Shown one piece after another: positions 49,424 through 57,918 of a stretch of 64,000 bases of DNA. Numbering within the stretch: position 1 is the first letter of the stretch; each line of letters begins with the position of its first letter. Source of the DNA: Planctomycetota bacterium (GTDB lineage: Bacteria > Planctomycetota > B15-G4). The DNA is taken from contig JAJDEP010000019.1 in assembly GCA_029259715.1 (NCBI GenBank), positions 372,001 through 436,000 on the forward strand. Reading direction: 5' to 3'. A model generated the notes under the pieces. The model worked only from the letters and a program-made list of their open reading frames with translations. It did not search any database and was not told the origin of the DNA. The translations under genes and the position numbers were made by a program.

Positions 49424-49429
49424 TAGACT
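49424..49429 (+). promoter_or_regulatory. TAGACT -10-like element
   Basis: TAGACT lies 32 bases before the ATG at 49462, another copy of the recurring motif. Confidence 0.3.
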
Positions 49430-49461
49430 GCCGCCATCGTTTCGAGCACGAGGCGCGGACC

Positions 49462-51720
49462 ATGAAGATCGAATGCATCGGCGGTGGACCAGCCGGTCTC
49501 TACTTTTCGATTCTCATGAAACAGGCCCACCCGGGCGCCGACATCACGGTGTACGAGCGCAACGCCCCCACCGACACCTTCGGCTGGGGCGTCGTGTTCT
49601 CGGACGAGACCCTGGGCCACTTCCGGCAGGCCGACGCCCCCTCCTTCGACGAGATCACCGCCAACTTCACCTATTGGCCCGACATCGAGACCTACTACGG
49701 CGGCACCTGCGTGCGGTCGACGGGCCACGGCTTCTGCGGCATGTCCCGGCGTCGGCTGCTCGAGATCATGCAGGGGCGCGCCCGCGACCTGGGTGTCGAC
49801 CTGCGCTTCGAGACGGACATCGACGACGTGGCCGCCCTGGCGGCGTCGGCCGACCTGCTGGTGGGCGCCGATGGCCTCAACTCCATGGTGCGCACGCAGG
49901 GGGCCGAGGCCTTCCGCCCGTCGATCCACACCGGGTCGACCCACTTCTGCTGGCTCGGCACCGACCGGCACCTCGACGCCTTCACCTTCGTCTTCGCCGA
50001 GAACGACGACGGCCTGTTCATCGTCCACGCCTACCCGTTTCAGGACGACCTGAGCACGTGGATCGTCGAGTGCGACGACGAGACCTGGCATCGCGCCGGA
50101 CTGGCCCAGGCCACCGAGGAGCAGACCGTGGCCTACTGCGAGGCCCTCTTCGCCGATCACCTGAAGGGGCATCGGCTGCTCACCAACCGGTCCATCTGGC
50201 GCCAGTTCCCCACGGTGAAGAACGAGCGCTGGCACCACGAGAACGTGGTGCTGCTGGGCGACGCGGCCCACACCGCCCACTTCTCCATCGGGTCGGGCAC
50301 CAAGCTCGCCATGGAGGACGCCATCGCCCTGGTCGGAGCCTTCGAACGCCATGGCACCGGCGACGTCCCCCAGGCCCTCGCCGCCTACCAGGACAGCCGC
50401 TGGGTCGACGCCGCGCGCCTGCAGAAGGTGGCCCAGACCTCGCGCACCTGGTTCGAGCAGGCGCAACGCTACCAGCACCTGCACCCGCTGGCCTTCACGT
50501 TCAACATGCTCTGCCGCAGCAAGCAGATCACCTACGACAACCTCGCCGTGCGCGACCCCGAGCTCGTGCGCCGCGTCACCGAGTGGTGGTGGGACGAGGT
50601 CGCCCAGCAGCCGCGCCGACCCGACGGCAGCGCGCCCCCGCCCATGTTCGCGCCGTTCAAGTTGCGCGAGCTCGAGCTGGTCAATCGCGTCGCCGTCTCG
50701 CCCATGTGCCAGTACTCGGCCGTCGACGGCGTGGTGAACGACTGGCACCTGGTGCACCTGGGCGCGCGGGCCACCGGGGGCGCCGGCCTGATCGTCAGCG
50801 AGATGACCGACGTCTCCGCGGCGGGTCGCATCACCCTCGGCTGCGCGGGCATGTACACCGACGCGCAGGAGGTGGCCTGGAAGCGCATCGTCGACTTCGT
50901 CCACGGCAACAGCCACGCCAGGCTCGCCATGCAGCTCGCCCACGCCGGGCGCAAGGCCAGCACCCACCTGCCCTGGGACGGCGGCGAGGCCCTCACCGGC
51001 CACGACGCCTGGGAGACCCTCGCCCCCTCGGCCATCCCCTTCGTCAAGGGTTGGCCCACCCCGCGGGCCATGACCCGCGACGACATGGACCAGGTGCGTG
51101 ACGACTTCGTTGCCGCCACCCAGCGCTGCCTCCGGGCCGGCTTCGACATGGTCGAGCTGCACATGGCCCACGGCTATCTGCTCTCCACCTTCCTCAGCCC
51201 GCTGTCCAATCGGCGCGACGACGACTTCGGCGGCAGCCTCGAGAACCGCATGCGCTTCCCGCTGGAGGTCTTCGAGGCGGTGCGAGCGGCCTGGCCGGCC
51301 GAGCGCCCCCTGGCCGTGCGCCTCTCCGCCACCGACTGGCTCGACGACGACGGCGGCCAGACCCTCGACGACACCCTGGTCATCGCCCGGGCCCTGAGCG
51401 AACGGGGCTGCGACCTCATCGACGTCAGCTCGGCGGGCAACGTCTCGCAGAGCCACCCCGAATTCGGCCGCCTCTACCAGGTGCCCTTCGCCGAGCAGAT
51501 CAAGCAGGAGGTGGACGTCGCCGTCATGGCGGTGGGCGCGATCCAGGGACACGACCACTGCAACACCATCCTGGCGGCGGGCCGCACCGACCTGTGCGCC
51601 CTCGCGCGGCCCCACCTGATCAACCCGTCGCTGACCCTCGGGGCGGCTGTCACATACGGTCACCACGAACACCACTGGCCCGACCAGTACCTGCCGGCCA
51701 AGCCGCAACCCAAGGACTGA
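49462..51720 (+). CDS. anthraniloyl-CoA/salicylyl-CoA monooxygenase fused to old-yellow-enzyme reductase
   Basis: A 752-residue bifunctional flavoenzyme. The N-terminal half is a class A FAD monooxygenase (I-G-G-G-P-A-G-L-Y-F at 6-15; L-L-G-D-A-A-H-T-A-H-F as the second FAD motif). Residues from about 395 are an FMN-binding old yellow enzyme (V-S-P-M-C-Q-Y-S; H-M-A-H-G-Y-L-L-S-T-F-L-S-P; R-D-D-D-F-G-G-S-L-E-N-R). This exact fusion is known as 2-aminobenzoyl-CoA monooxygenase/reductase or salicylyl-CoA 5-hydroxylase, which hydroxylates and partly reduces CoA-bound aromatics in aerobic hybrid degradation. No CoA ligase or other pathway gene is adjacent, so the native substrate here is open. Confidence 0.88.
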   Translation: MKIECIGGGPAGLYFSILMKQAHPGADITVYERNAPTDTFGWGVVFSDETLGHFRQADAPSFDEITANFTYWPDIETYYGGTCVRSTGHGFCGMSRRRLLEIMQGRARDLGVDLRFETDIDDVAALAASADLLVGADGLNSMVRTQGAEAFRPSIHTGSTHFCWLGTDRHLDAFTFVFAENDDGLFIVHAYPFQDDLSTWIVECDDETWHRAGLAQATEEQTVAYCEALFADHLKGHRLLTNRSIWRQFPTVKNERWHHENVVLLGDAAHTAHFSIGSGTKLAMEDAIALVGAFERHGTGDVPQALAAYQDSRWVDAARLQKVAQTSRTWFEQAQRYQHLHPLAFTFNMLCRSKQITYDNLAVRDPELVRRVTEWWWDEVAQQPRRPDGSAPPPMFAPFKLRELELVNRVAVSPMCQYSAVDGVVNDWHLVHLGARATGGAGLIVSEMTDVSAAGRITLGCAGMYTDAQEVAWKRIVDFVHGNSHARLAMQLAHAGRKASTHLPWDGGEALTGHDAWETLAPSAIPFVKGWPTPRAMTRDDMDQVRDDFVAATQRCLRAGFDMVELHMAHGYLLSTFLSPLSNRRDDDFGGSLENRMRFPLEVFEAVRAAWPAERPLAVRLSATDWLDDDGGQTLDDTLVIARALSERGCDLIDVSSAGNVSQSHPEFGRLYQVPFAEQIKQEVDVAVMAVGAIQGHDHCNTILAAGRTDLCALARPHLINPSLTLGAAVTYGHHEHHWPDQYLPAKPQPKD

Positions 51721-51738
51721 AGCAACCGGCCGGGCGAC

Positions 51739-51758
51739 GGCCCGACGATGATCGGGCC
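51739..51758 (+). terminator. hairpin after the flavoenzyme gene
   Basis: GGCCCGA (51739-51745) and TCGGGCC (51752-51758) form a perfect 7-bp stem with a 6-base loop, 19 bases after the stop. Confidence 0.4.
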
Positions 51759-51767
51759 CACGAGTGC

Positions 51768-51795
51768 CCGTCTGCGTGCTTGAGACGGCCCTTTT
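51768..51795 (+). terminator. hairpin plus T tract, probable intrinsic terminator
   Basis: CCGTCT (51768-51773) pairs with AGACGG (51783-51788), followed by CCCTTTT. Together with the hairpin at 51739 it should end the flavoenzyme transcript before mltA. Confidence 0.45.
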
Positions 51796-51814
51796 CGTCG
51801 TTAGGGTGAGATGC

Positions 51815-52999
51815 ATGAATCGCATGCGCCTGGTCCCGGTGACGCTGGCCCTGTGTGCCGCCGCCCTCTCGTCCGCCTGCTTCACCTTCGGGACGGTGCC
51901 CGACTACGGGCGACCACTCCCGCCCGGGGCCGCCGCCCTGCTGCCGCTCGCGCCCGGCGAGGAGGTCCCCGACTTCGCCTCGCAATGGGTGCGGCGGGAC
52001 GAGCTGCTCGAGGTCACCGAGCGCTCGCTGATCTGGTTCGACAAGCCCTCCTCCAAGACGCACTTCCCCCTCGAGGGCGTGTCCCACGAGCGGGCGCAGC
52101 AGAGCCTGTCGCACTTCCGCGACGTGCTGCTCGAGGCCCGGAACGCCGAGGACCTGCAGCGGCGCATCGAGAACGACTTCACCGTCTACAAGAGCGCCGG
52201 CTGGGACGGCGACGGCGGCGGGGTGTTGTTCACGGGCTACTGCACGCCGATCCTCGACGGCAGCGTCTCGCGCACGTCCCAATACCGCTGGCCGCTCTAC
52301 GGCCTGCCCCCCGACCTGCTCAAGGCTGAGGACGGCTCGATCCTGGGTCAGCGCACCGACGCCGGCGTGGTCCCCTACCCCGACCGTCGGCAGATCGACG
52401 CCGGAGGCCTGCTCGACGATCAGAACCTCGAGCTGGTCTGGATGCGCTCGCCGCTCGACGCCTACATCGCCCACGTGAACGGCTCGACCATCGTGCGCAT
52501 GCGCAACGGCAGCCTGAAGCGCTTCGGCTACGCCGGCAAGAACGGGCACAGGTACACCTCGCTGCGCGGAGAGCTCGTGCGCGACGGCAAGCTCAGCCAG
52601 GCCGAGGCCAACCTCGACACCATCCGCCGCTGGGCCAAGGCCCATCCCGCCGAGGTCGAGGAGTATCTCTGGCGCAACCCGAGCTACGTCTTCTTCATGC
52701 CCATCAACGGCAACCCGCACGGCAGCCTCAACATCGAGGTGACCGCCGAGCGGACGCTCGCCACCGACAAGACCATCTTCCCGCGCGGCGGCGTGGTGTT
52801 CGTCGATGCCGACCTGCCGGACGCCAACGGGCGCGGCACGGCCCCCTTCCAGCGCTTCATGTTCGACCAGGACACCGGCGGGGCCATCCGCACCGCGGGC
52901 CGCGCCGACATCTACCTGGGCCGCGGCGTGCGGGCCGAGCGCATGGCCGGCGCGACACAATCCGAGGGTCAGCTCTACTACCTGTTCCTCAAGAGCTGA
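51815..52999 (+). CDS. mltA: MltA-like membrane-bound lytic murein transglycosylase
   Basis: A 394-residue lipoprotein (lipobox L-S-S-A-C22). The MltA domain is followed by a 3D domain in the usual order. Key blocks are F-T-G-Y-C-T-P-I-L-D-G-S, the Y-P-D-R-R-Q-I-D-A-G-G-L stretch, F-F-M-P-I-N-G-N-P-H-G-S-L-N, and D-Q-D-T-G-G-A-I-R-T-A-G-R-A-D-I-Y-L-G, which contains the catalytic aspartate region. MltA cleaves peptidoglycan glycan strands to 1,6-anhydro-muropeptides at the outer membrane. Its presence argues for a peptidoglycan wall in this organism. The ATG at 51815 (AGGGTGAG upstream) is preferred over the GTG at 51764. Confidence 0.9.
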   Translation: MNRMRLVPVTLALCAAALSSACFTFGTVPDYGRPLPPGAAALLPLAPGEEVPDFASQWVRRDELLEVTERSLIWFDKPSSKTHFPLEGVSHERAQQSLSHFRDVLLEARNAEDLQRRIENDFTVYKSAGWDGDGGGVLFTGYCTPILDGSVSRTSQYRWPLYGLPPDLLKAEDGSILGQRTDAGVVPYPDRRQIDAGGLLDDQNLELVWMRSPLDAYIAHVNGSTIVRMRNGSLKRFGYAGKNGHRYTSLRGELVRDGKLSQAEANLDTIRRWAKAHPAEVEEYLWRNPSYVFFMPINGNPHGSLNIEVTAERTLATDKTIFPRGGVVFVDADLPDANGRGTAPFQRFMFDQDTGGAIRTAGRADIYLGRGVRAERMAGATQSEGQLYYLFLKS

Positions 53000-53029
53000 T
53001 CCGCCACGGGCGTCTCCGGACGTCGAGCC

Positions 53030-53917
53030 ATGACAGAAACCGAATTCGAGGGCGCGCCGCGAGGAGCCTCGCGCCCCACGGCCGGCCCCGCGCAGGTTGC
53101 GGGAGCCCTGCCCGACCTCGGCCCCCTGCCCGTGCGACCCATCCGCGAGGGCCCTTACGAGATCCGCTTCGCGCGCACCGAGGCCGAACGCGAGGCCGCC
53201 CTGCGCCTGCGCTTCGAGGTCTTCAACCTCGAGCTGGGCGAGGGCCTCGCCGCCTCCCACGCCACCGGCCTCGACACCGACGCGTTCGACCCCCACTGCC
53301 ACCACCTGCTCGTCATCGACACGCGGGCTGACGTCATCGTCGGGACGTATCGCATGCAGACGCAGGCCATGAGCGCACGCGGCGCCGGCTTCTACTGCGA
53401 CGGCGAATTCGATCTCTCGACCATGCCCGCCGCGGTGCTCGACGAGGGCATCGAGGTGGGCCGGGCTTGCATCGCCAAGGAACACCGCCGTCACCGCGTG
53501 CTCTTCGGCCTGTGGAAGGGCCTGGCCGCCTACCTCGACGCCGCCGGGAAGCGCTACCTCTTCGGCTGCTGTTCGCTCACCAGCCAGGACCCGGCCGAGG
53601 GCCTGGCCGTGATGGCGCACCTCTCGCGTGAGGGACACGTGCACCCCTCGGTGGTGGTGCGCCCCCGGCCGGGCTTCGCGTGCACCCCCGACGAGGAAGG
53701 CGGCGGCCTCCCGACGGTGAAGGTGCCGCCGCTCTTCGCGACCTACCTGCGCTACGACGCGCGCGTCTACGGCCCGCCGGCCGTCGACCGCCAGTTCAAG
53801 ACCATCGACTTCCTGGTGGTCACCGACACCCACGACCTCGACCCCGAAGCCTGGCAGTTGTTCTTCGGGCGCCCCGGCCCCCCGAGACCCGGCCCCCCGA
53901 GCGGCGACCCGGCGTGA
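53030..53917 (+). CDS. olsB: OlsB-like ornithine N-acyltransferase (GNAT fold)
   Basis: A 295-residue protein. After a low-complexity 30-residue lead come the OlsB/hemolysin-type acyltransferase blocks: L-R-L-R-F-E-V-F-N-L-E-L, D-A-F-D-P-H-C-H-H-L-L-V-I-D, V-G-T-Y-R-M-Q, G-F-Y-C-D-G-E-F-D-L, I-E-V-G-R-A-C-I-A and L-F-G-C-C-S-L. OlsB adds a 3-hydroxyacyl chain from acyl-carrier protein to ornithine, giving lyso-ornithine lipid. The next gene is the matching O-acyltransferase, overlapping by 4 bases, which strongly supports the role. The C-terminus is a P-G-P-P-R-P-G-P-P repeat. Confidence 0.85.
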   Translation: MTETEFEGAPRGASRPTAGPAQVAGALPDLGPLPVRPIREGPYEIRFARTEAEREAALRLRFEVFNLELGEGLAASHATGLDTDAFDPHCHHLLVIDTRADVIVGTYRMQTQAMSARGAGFYCDGEFDLSTMPAAVLDEGIEVGRACIAKEHRRHRVLFGLWKGLAAYLDAAGKRYLFGCCSLTSQDPAEGLAVMAHLSREGHVHPSVVVRPRPGFACTPDEEGGGLPTVKVPPLFATYLRYDARVYGPPAVDRQFKTIDFLVVTDTHDLDPEAWQLFFGRPGPPRPGPPSGDPA

Positions 53918-54699
53918 GGCGAGTGCGCAGGGTCTTGCGCCTGACGGCCATGGTCGTCGTCACGGTGGTGTTGGTGGTGCCGGCGATCCTGAGCCTGCCG
54001 GCGGGCGACCGGTGCATCGCCTTCCGCAGCCGCATCACCAGCGCCTGGTCGCGAGCCGTCACCGCGATCATGGGCATCCGCGTCCGGGTGGAGGGCGCGC
54101 CGCCGCAACCGCCATTCTTCCTGGTCAGCAACCACCTCGGATACATGGACATCGTGGTGCTGGCCACGGCGCTGCCCGCCGTCTTCGTGTCCAAGTCGGA
54201 GGTGGCCCGCTGGCCGGTGATCGGGTTCCTGTGCCGACTCGTGGACACCGTCTTCGTCGACCGAGGCCGCAAGCGCGACCTGCCCCGGGTCGTGGCCCAC
54301 ATCGAGGCGCTGCTGGGCCGGGGCGTGGGCGTCGTGGCCTTCCCCGAGGGCACCAGCAGCGATGGTCGGCAGGTGCTGCCCTTTCGTCCCTCCCTGCTCG
54401 AACCGGCTCTCCGTCGCGGATACGGTGTGAATTGCGCCAGCCTGACCTACACCACGCCGGCCTCGGAGCCCCCGGCCCGACTCGCGGTGTGTTGGTGGGG
54501 AGACATGACCTTCGGAAGCCACTTTCTCGACCTTTTGGGAATCAGGCGCGTGACCGCGACAATCAGGTTCGGGCGGGAGCCGGTGCGGGAATCCGATCGA
54601 CACCGACTGGCCGTGCGACTGCACGAAGAAGTGGTCCAGCTGTTCGTACCCGTCGACACCGAGGAGCCGAAGACGCAATGGACACCGTCCGCGATCTGA
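53914..54699 (+). CDS. olsA: OlsA-like lyso-ornithine lipid acyltransferase (PlsC family)
   Basis: A 261-residue membrane enzyme starting at GTG 53914, which overlaps the OlsB stop (GTGA). One N-terminal helix precedes the PlsC domain. N-H-L-G-Y-M-D is the NHx4D-type catalytic motif (the histidine acts as base), and F-P-E-G-T-S-S-D-G is the second motif. In an olsBA operon this enzyme adds the second acyl chain to lyso-ornithine lipid; PlsC-type activity on lysophosphatidate is the alternative. Ornithine lipids replace phospholipids in many bacteria under phosphate limitation. The next gene starts 22 bases before its stop. Confidence 0.85.
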   Translation: MRRVRRVLRLTAMVVVTVVLVVPAILSLPAGDRCIAFRSRITSAWSRAVTAIMGIRVRVEGAPPQPPFFLVSNHLGYMDIVVLATALPAVFVSKSEVARWPVIGFLCRLVDTVFVDRGRKRDLPRVVAHIEALLGRGVGVVAFPEGTSSDGRQVLPFRPSLLEPALRRGYGVNCASLTYTTPASEPPARLAVCWWGDMTFGSHFLDLLGIRRVTATIRFGREPVRESDRHRLAVRLHEEVVQLFVPVDTEEPKTQWTPSAI

Positions 54700-55286
54700 T
54701 CGAACGGAACTGCGCGTACGTGCGCCGCGCCGCCGGCCTGGTGGCCGAACTGGACGACCGCGTCTACGCCGCCACCGGCCCCGGCTACGAGAACGGCCCG
54801 GTGGGCACGCAGGTGCGGCACATCGTCGACTACTACGAGTGCTTCCTGACGGGCATCACGACGGGGCATGTCGACTACGACCGGCGGCAGCGCGATCCCC
54901 ACGTCGAGACCGATCGCCGGGTCGCCATCGCACGGCTGGAGACCATCGCCGGCCGCCTGGCGGGCCTCATCGACCGACCGACGGGTCTCGCCGGGGCCGA
55001 TGACGAGGCCAATGCCAGGGCCAAAGCCGGGGCCGTTGCGGGAAACACCGCGGGAGAGCCCGGCACCGCGAGCCTCACGGTCTCCGCGGACGTCGTCGGT
55101 GAAAGCGCGACGGCAGCCCCCTCCTCCCCCGAGCGCGAACTGCAGTTTCTGATGAGCCACACGATCCACCACTTCGCCGTCATCGCCCTGGTGCTCACGG
55201 CCCAGGAGGTCGACGTCGACGGGGAGCTGGGCGTCGCGCCCTCCACCCTGCGCTTCTGGACGCAGGCGCCCGACGTCCGTCGCTGA
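54678..55286 (+). CDS. DinB-like putative metal-dependent protein
   Basis: A 202-residue helical-bundle protein. H48 (V-R-H-I-V-D-Y-Y-E-C-F) and H161/H165 (S-H-T-I-H-H-F-A) fit the three-histidine metal site of the DinB/YfiT superfamily. Members include thiol transferases and unknown proteins. Residues 105-150 are an Ala/Gly/Ser-rich insertion. It overlaps the end of olsA by 22 bases and may belong to the same operon; a link to lipid metabolism is not evident from the sequence. Confidence 0.7.
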   Translation: MDTVRDLIERNCAYVRRAAGLVAELDDRVYAATGPGYENGPVGTQVRHIVDYYECFLTGITTGHVDYDRRQRDPHVETDRRVAIARLETIAGRLAGLIDRPTGLAGADDEANARAKAGAVAGNTAGEPGTASLTVSADVVGESATAAPSSPERELQFLMSHTIHHFAVIALVLTAQEVDVDGELGVAPSTLRFWTQAPDVRR

Positions 55287-55290
55287 TCCG

Positions 55291-57918
55291 GTGAGACGCA
55301 CCGGCTGGGGCCGCCGGCTGGCCGTGCTCTACCTGGCGGCGCTGCTGCTCTCGCACCTCGTGTGGTGGGCCGCCTCCGTGACGCCCCCGGAAGACGGCGA
55401 ACTCGTGGAGGTGTTCCACCCCGACTCCACGGATGACGTCTTCCTCTCCGTCCCCCTCTCGGTGCGACAGGAGGGCCCCACCGACGGCCCGGCCGTGCTG
55501 TTGCTCCACGGCAGCCCCGGCCGGAAGACGAACTTCGCCGGCATGGTGCCGCCCCTCGCCGCGGAGCACCGCACGATCGTCCCCGACCTGTCCGGATTCG
55601 GCGACTCGTCGTCGTGGGACTCCGATCTCTCGATGCAGGTCCAGGCCGGCCTGATGCTGAGCCTGCTCGACCAACTCGACATCGAGCAGGCCCACGTCGT
55701 CGGCTACTCCCTGGGCGGCGGCATCGCGCTGCAGATGTGGGCCCAGGCGCCGGAGCGCATCGCGTCGCTCGTGCTGCTGTCTTCCATCGGCGTGCAGGAG
55801 ATGGAGCTGCTCGGGGACTACCACCTCAACCACGGGCTGCACCAGCTGCAGACCGCCGCCGTCTTCGGCCTGCTCCACCTCGTGCCCCACTTCGGCGCCT
55901 TCGACTCCTACGCCAAGGACCTGCTCGCCCACGCGCTCATCTTTTCCCAGAGCGACCAGCGGCCGCTGCGCGGGATCCTGCGGCGCTACGACGGGCCCAT
56001 GCTGGTCATCCACGGCGAGACCGACTTCCTCGTGCCGCCCGAGGCCGCCGTCGAACACGCGCGTCTCGTGCCCCAGGCCGAGCTGCAGATGCTCGAACAG
56101 GGCCACTTCATGGTCTTCGAGCAACCCGACGACCTGGCGGCGCGCATCGGCGCCTTCGTGTCGCGGGTCGAGTCGGGACAAGCGCTGCTCCGCAGCGCGG
56201 CCGCCCCCGATCGCGTGGCCGCCGCCGCGCGGCCCTTCGACCCCACCACCATGCCTCCGGCCCACGGGCCCTTCCTGGTCCTGCTGTTGGTGCTCATCGC
56301 CCTGGCCACCCTGATCAGCGAGGACCTCACCTGCATCGGCGCCGGCCTGCTCGCCGCGGCCGGCCGGATCACCTTCCTGCAGGCCAGCGCCGCCTGCATC
56401 GTCGGCATCTTCGTCGGCGACATCGCCCTGTTCCTGGCCGGCCGGACCTTGGGGCGCGGCGTCGTTTCCCGCCGTCCCCTCAAGTGGTTCCTCAGCCCTG
56501 AGCGCGTGGTGCGCGCCGAGAAGTGGTTCAAGCGCCGCGGCCTGCCCATCGTGTTCGCCAGCCGCTTCATGCCGGGGCTGCGCCTGCCCACCTACTTCGC
56601 CGCCGGCGTCCTCGGCACCAGCCTGCTGAGTTTCAGCGCCTGCTTCCTGCTGGCGGCCATGGTCTGGACCCCGCTGCTCGTGGGCCTCTCCATGGCGGCG
56701 GGCTATGGCGCCGGGTCCTCCGCTGGGTCCTCCGCAGGTCCGTCCGCCGGCACATTCCTCGCGTGGGGACCGTGGGCCGCGGTGGGTCTGTTCGTCCTGC
56801 TGGTCCTGGTGGTGAAGGTCGGGGTGCCGGCCTGCAGTCACCGCGGGCGGCGCCTGCTGCGCGGTCGCTGGCTGCGTTGGACACGCTGGGAGTTCTGGCC
56901 CCCGTGGCTGTTCTACCCGCCCATCGTGTGCTGGATCGCGTGGCTGGCCTGCAAGCACCGCAGCCTGACGCTCATGACCGCCGCCAATCCGGCCATCCCC
57001 ACCGGCGGCTTCGTCGGCGAGTCCAAGGCCCAGATCCTGTCCGGACTGCTCGACGGGCTGCGACGCACCGGCGGCCCGGTCTCCGCCGTAGCGCGCTGCG
57101 AGCTGATCCCCGCCGCCCTCGATGCCGACGAGCGCCTGGCCCTGGCCCTGTCCTTCCTGCGCGACGAACAGCTGCCCTATCCGGTGGTGCTCAAGCCCGA
57201 CGTCGGCGAGCGCGGCGCGGGCGTCAGCATCGTCGCCGACGCCGATGAGCTGGCCGCCGCGCTGACCCGCGAGGACGGCGACCGGTTGTTGCAGGAGCAC
57301 GTGCCGGGCATCGAGGTCGGCGTGTTCTACGTGCGCATGCCCGGCGAGCGGGGGCGCCTGCTGTCGATCACCGACAAGCGCATGCCCACCGTCACGGGCG
57401 ACGGCCGGCGCACCCTCGAGGAGTTGATCCTCGACGACGACCGCGCGGTGGCCATGGCGTCCGTCTACTGTGCCCTGCATGCCGAACGCCTGCTCGACGT
57501 GCCGCCCGCGGCCGAGACGGTGCGCCTGGCCGAGCTGGGCACCCACTGCCGCGGCGCGGTCTTCCTCGATGGACACGCACTCAACACGCCGGCCCTGGAG
57601 CAGGCCATCGAGACTCTCTCCAAGGGTTTCGACGGCTTCTGCTTCGGCCGCTACGACATCCGGGCGCCGAGCCGCGAACACGTGGCCGAGGGCCGCGGGC
57701 TGAAGGTCATCGAGCTCAACGGCCTGACTTCAGAGGCCACCCACATCTACGACCCACGACACGGCCTCTTCGCCGCCTGGCGCACCTTGGCCGGACAGTG
57801 GAGCCTGGCCTTCAGCATTGCCGCCGCCAACCGCACGGCCGGCGCCCGCCCGAGCACGCTGCGCGAGCTGCTCGCCGCCGTGTGGGCCTTCAGCGGTCGG
57901 CGCGGATCTGCGCCCTGA
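55291..57918 (+). CDS. fusion of alpha/beta hydrolase, DedA/VTT membrane domain and ATP-grasp-like domain
   Basis: An 875-residue protein from GTG 55291, four bases after the DinB-like stop. Part 1 (40-295): alpha/beta hydrolase with L-H-G-S-P-G, nucleophile S140 in G-Y-S-L-G-G, D245 (H-G-E-T-D) and H272 (Q-G-H-F-M). Part 2 (320-515): DedA/VTT family, with the re-entrant motif F-A-S-R-F-M-P-G-L-R-L-P-T-Y-F. Part 3 (560-860): ATP-grasp-like, with V-V-L-K-P-D-V-G-E-R-G-A-G-V and E-L-N-G-L-T-S-E-A-T as nucleotide and metal sites. DedA proteins move lipids or lipid carriers across membranes. One chain could hydrolyse, flip and ligate a lipid-linked substrate; this is inference. Confidence 0.8.
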   Translation: MRRTGWGRRLAVLYLAALLLSHLVWWAASVTPPEDGELVEVFHPDSTDDVFLSVPLSVRQEGPTDGPAVLLLHGSPGRKTNFAGMVPPLAAEHRTIVPDLSGFGDSSSWDSDLSMQVQAGLMLSLLDQLDIEQAHVVGYSLGGGIALQMWAQAPERIASLVLLSSIGVQEMELLGDYHLNHGLHQLQTAAVFGLLHLVPHFGAFDSYAKDLLAHALIFSQSDQRPLRGILRRYDGPMLVIHGETDFLVPPEAAVEHARLVPQAELQMLEQGHFMVFEQPDDLAARIGAFVSRVESGQALLRSAAAPDRVAAAARPFDPTTMPPAHGPFLVLLLVLIALATLISEDLTCIGAGLLAAAGRITFLQASAACIVGIFVGDIALFLAGRTLGRGVVSRRPLKWFLSPERVVRAEKWFKRRGLPIVFASRFMPGLRLPTYFAAGVLGTSLLSFSACFLLAAMVWTPLLVGLSMAAGYGAGSSAGSSAGPSAGTFLAWGPWAAVGLFVLLVLVVKVGVPACSHRGRRLLRGRWLRWTRWEFWPPWLFYPPIVCWIAWLACKHRSLTLMTAANPAIPTGGFVGESKAQILSGLLDGLRRTGGPVSAVARCELIPAALDADERLALALSFLRDEQLPYPVVLKPDVGERGAGVSIVADADELAAALTREDGDRLLQEHVPGIEVGVFYVRMPGERGRLLSITDKRMPTVTGDGRRTLEELILDDDRAVAMASVYCALHAERLLDVPPAAETVRLAELGTHCRGAVFLDGHALNTPALEQAIETLSKGFDGFCFGRYDIRAPSREHVAEGRGLKVIELNGLTSEATHIYDPRHGLFAAWRTLAGQWSLAFSIAAANRTAGARPSTLRELLAAVWAFSGRRGSAP

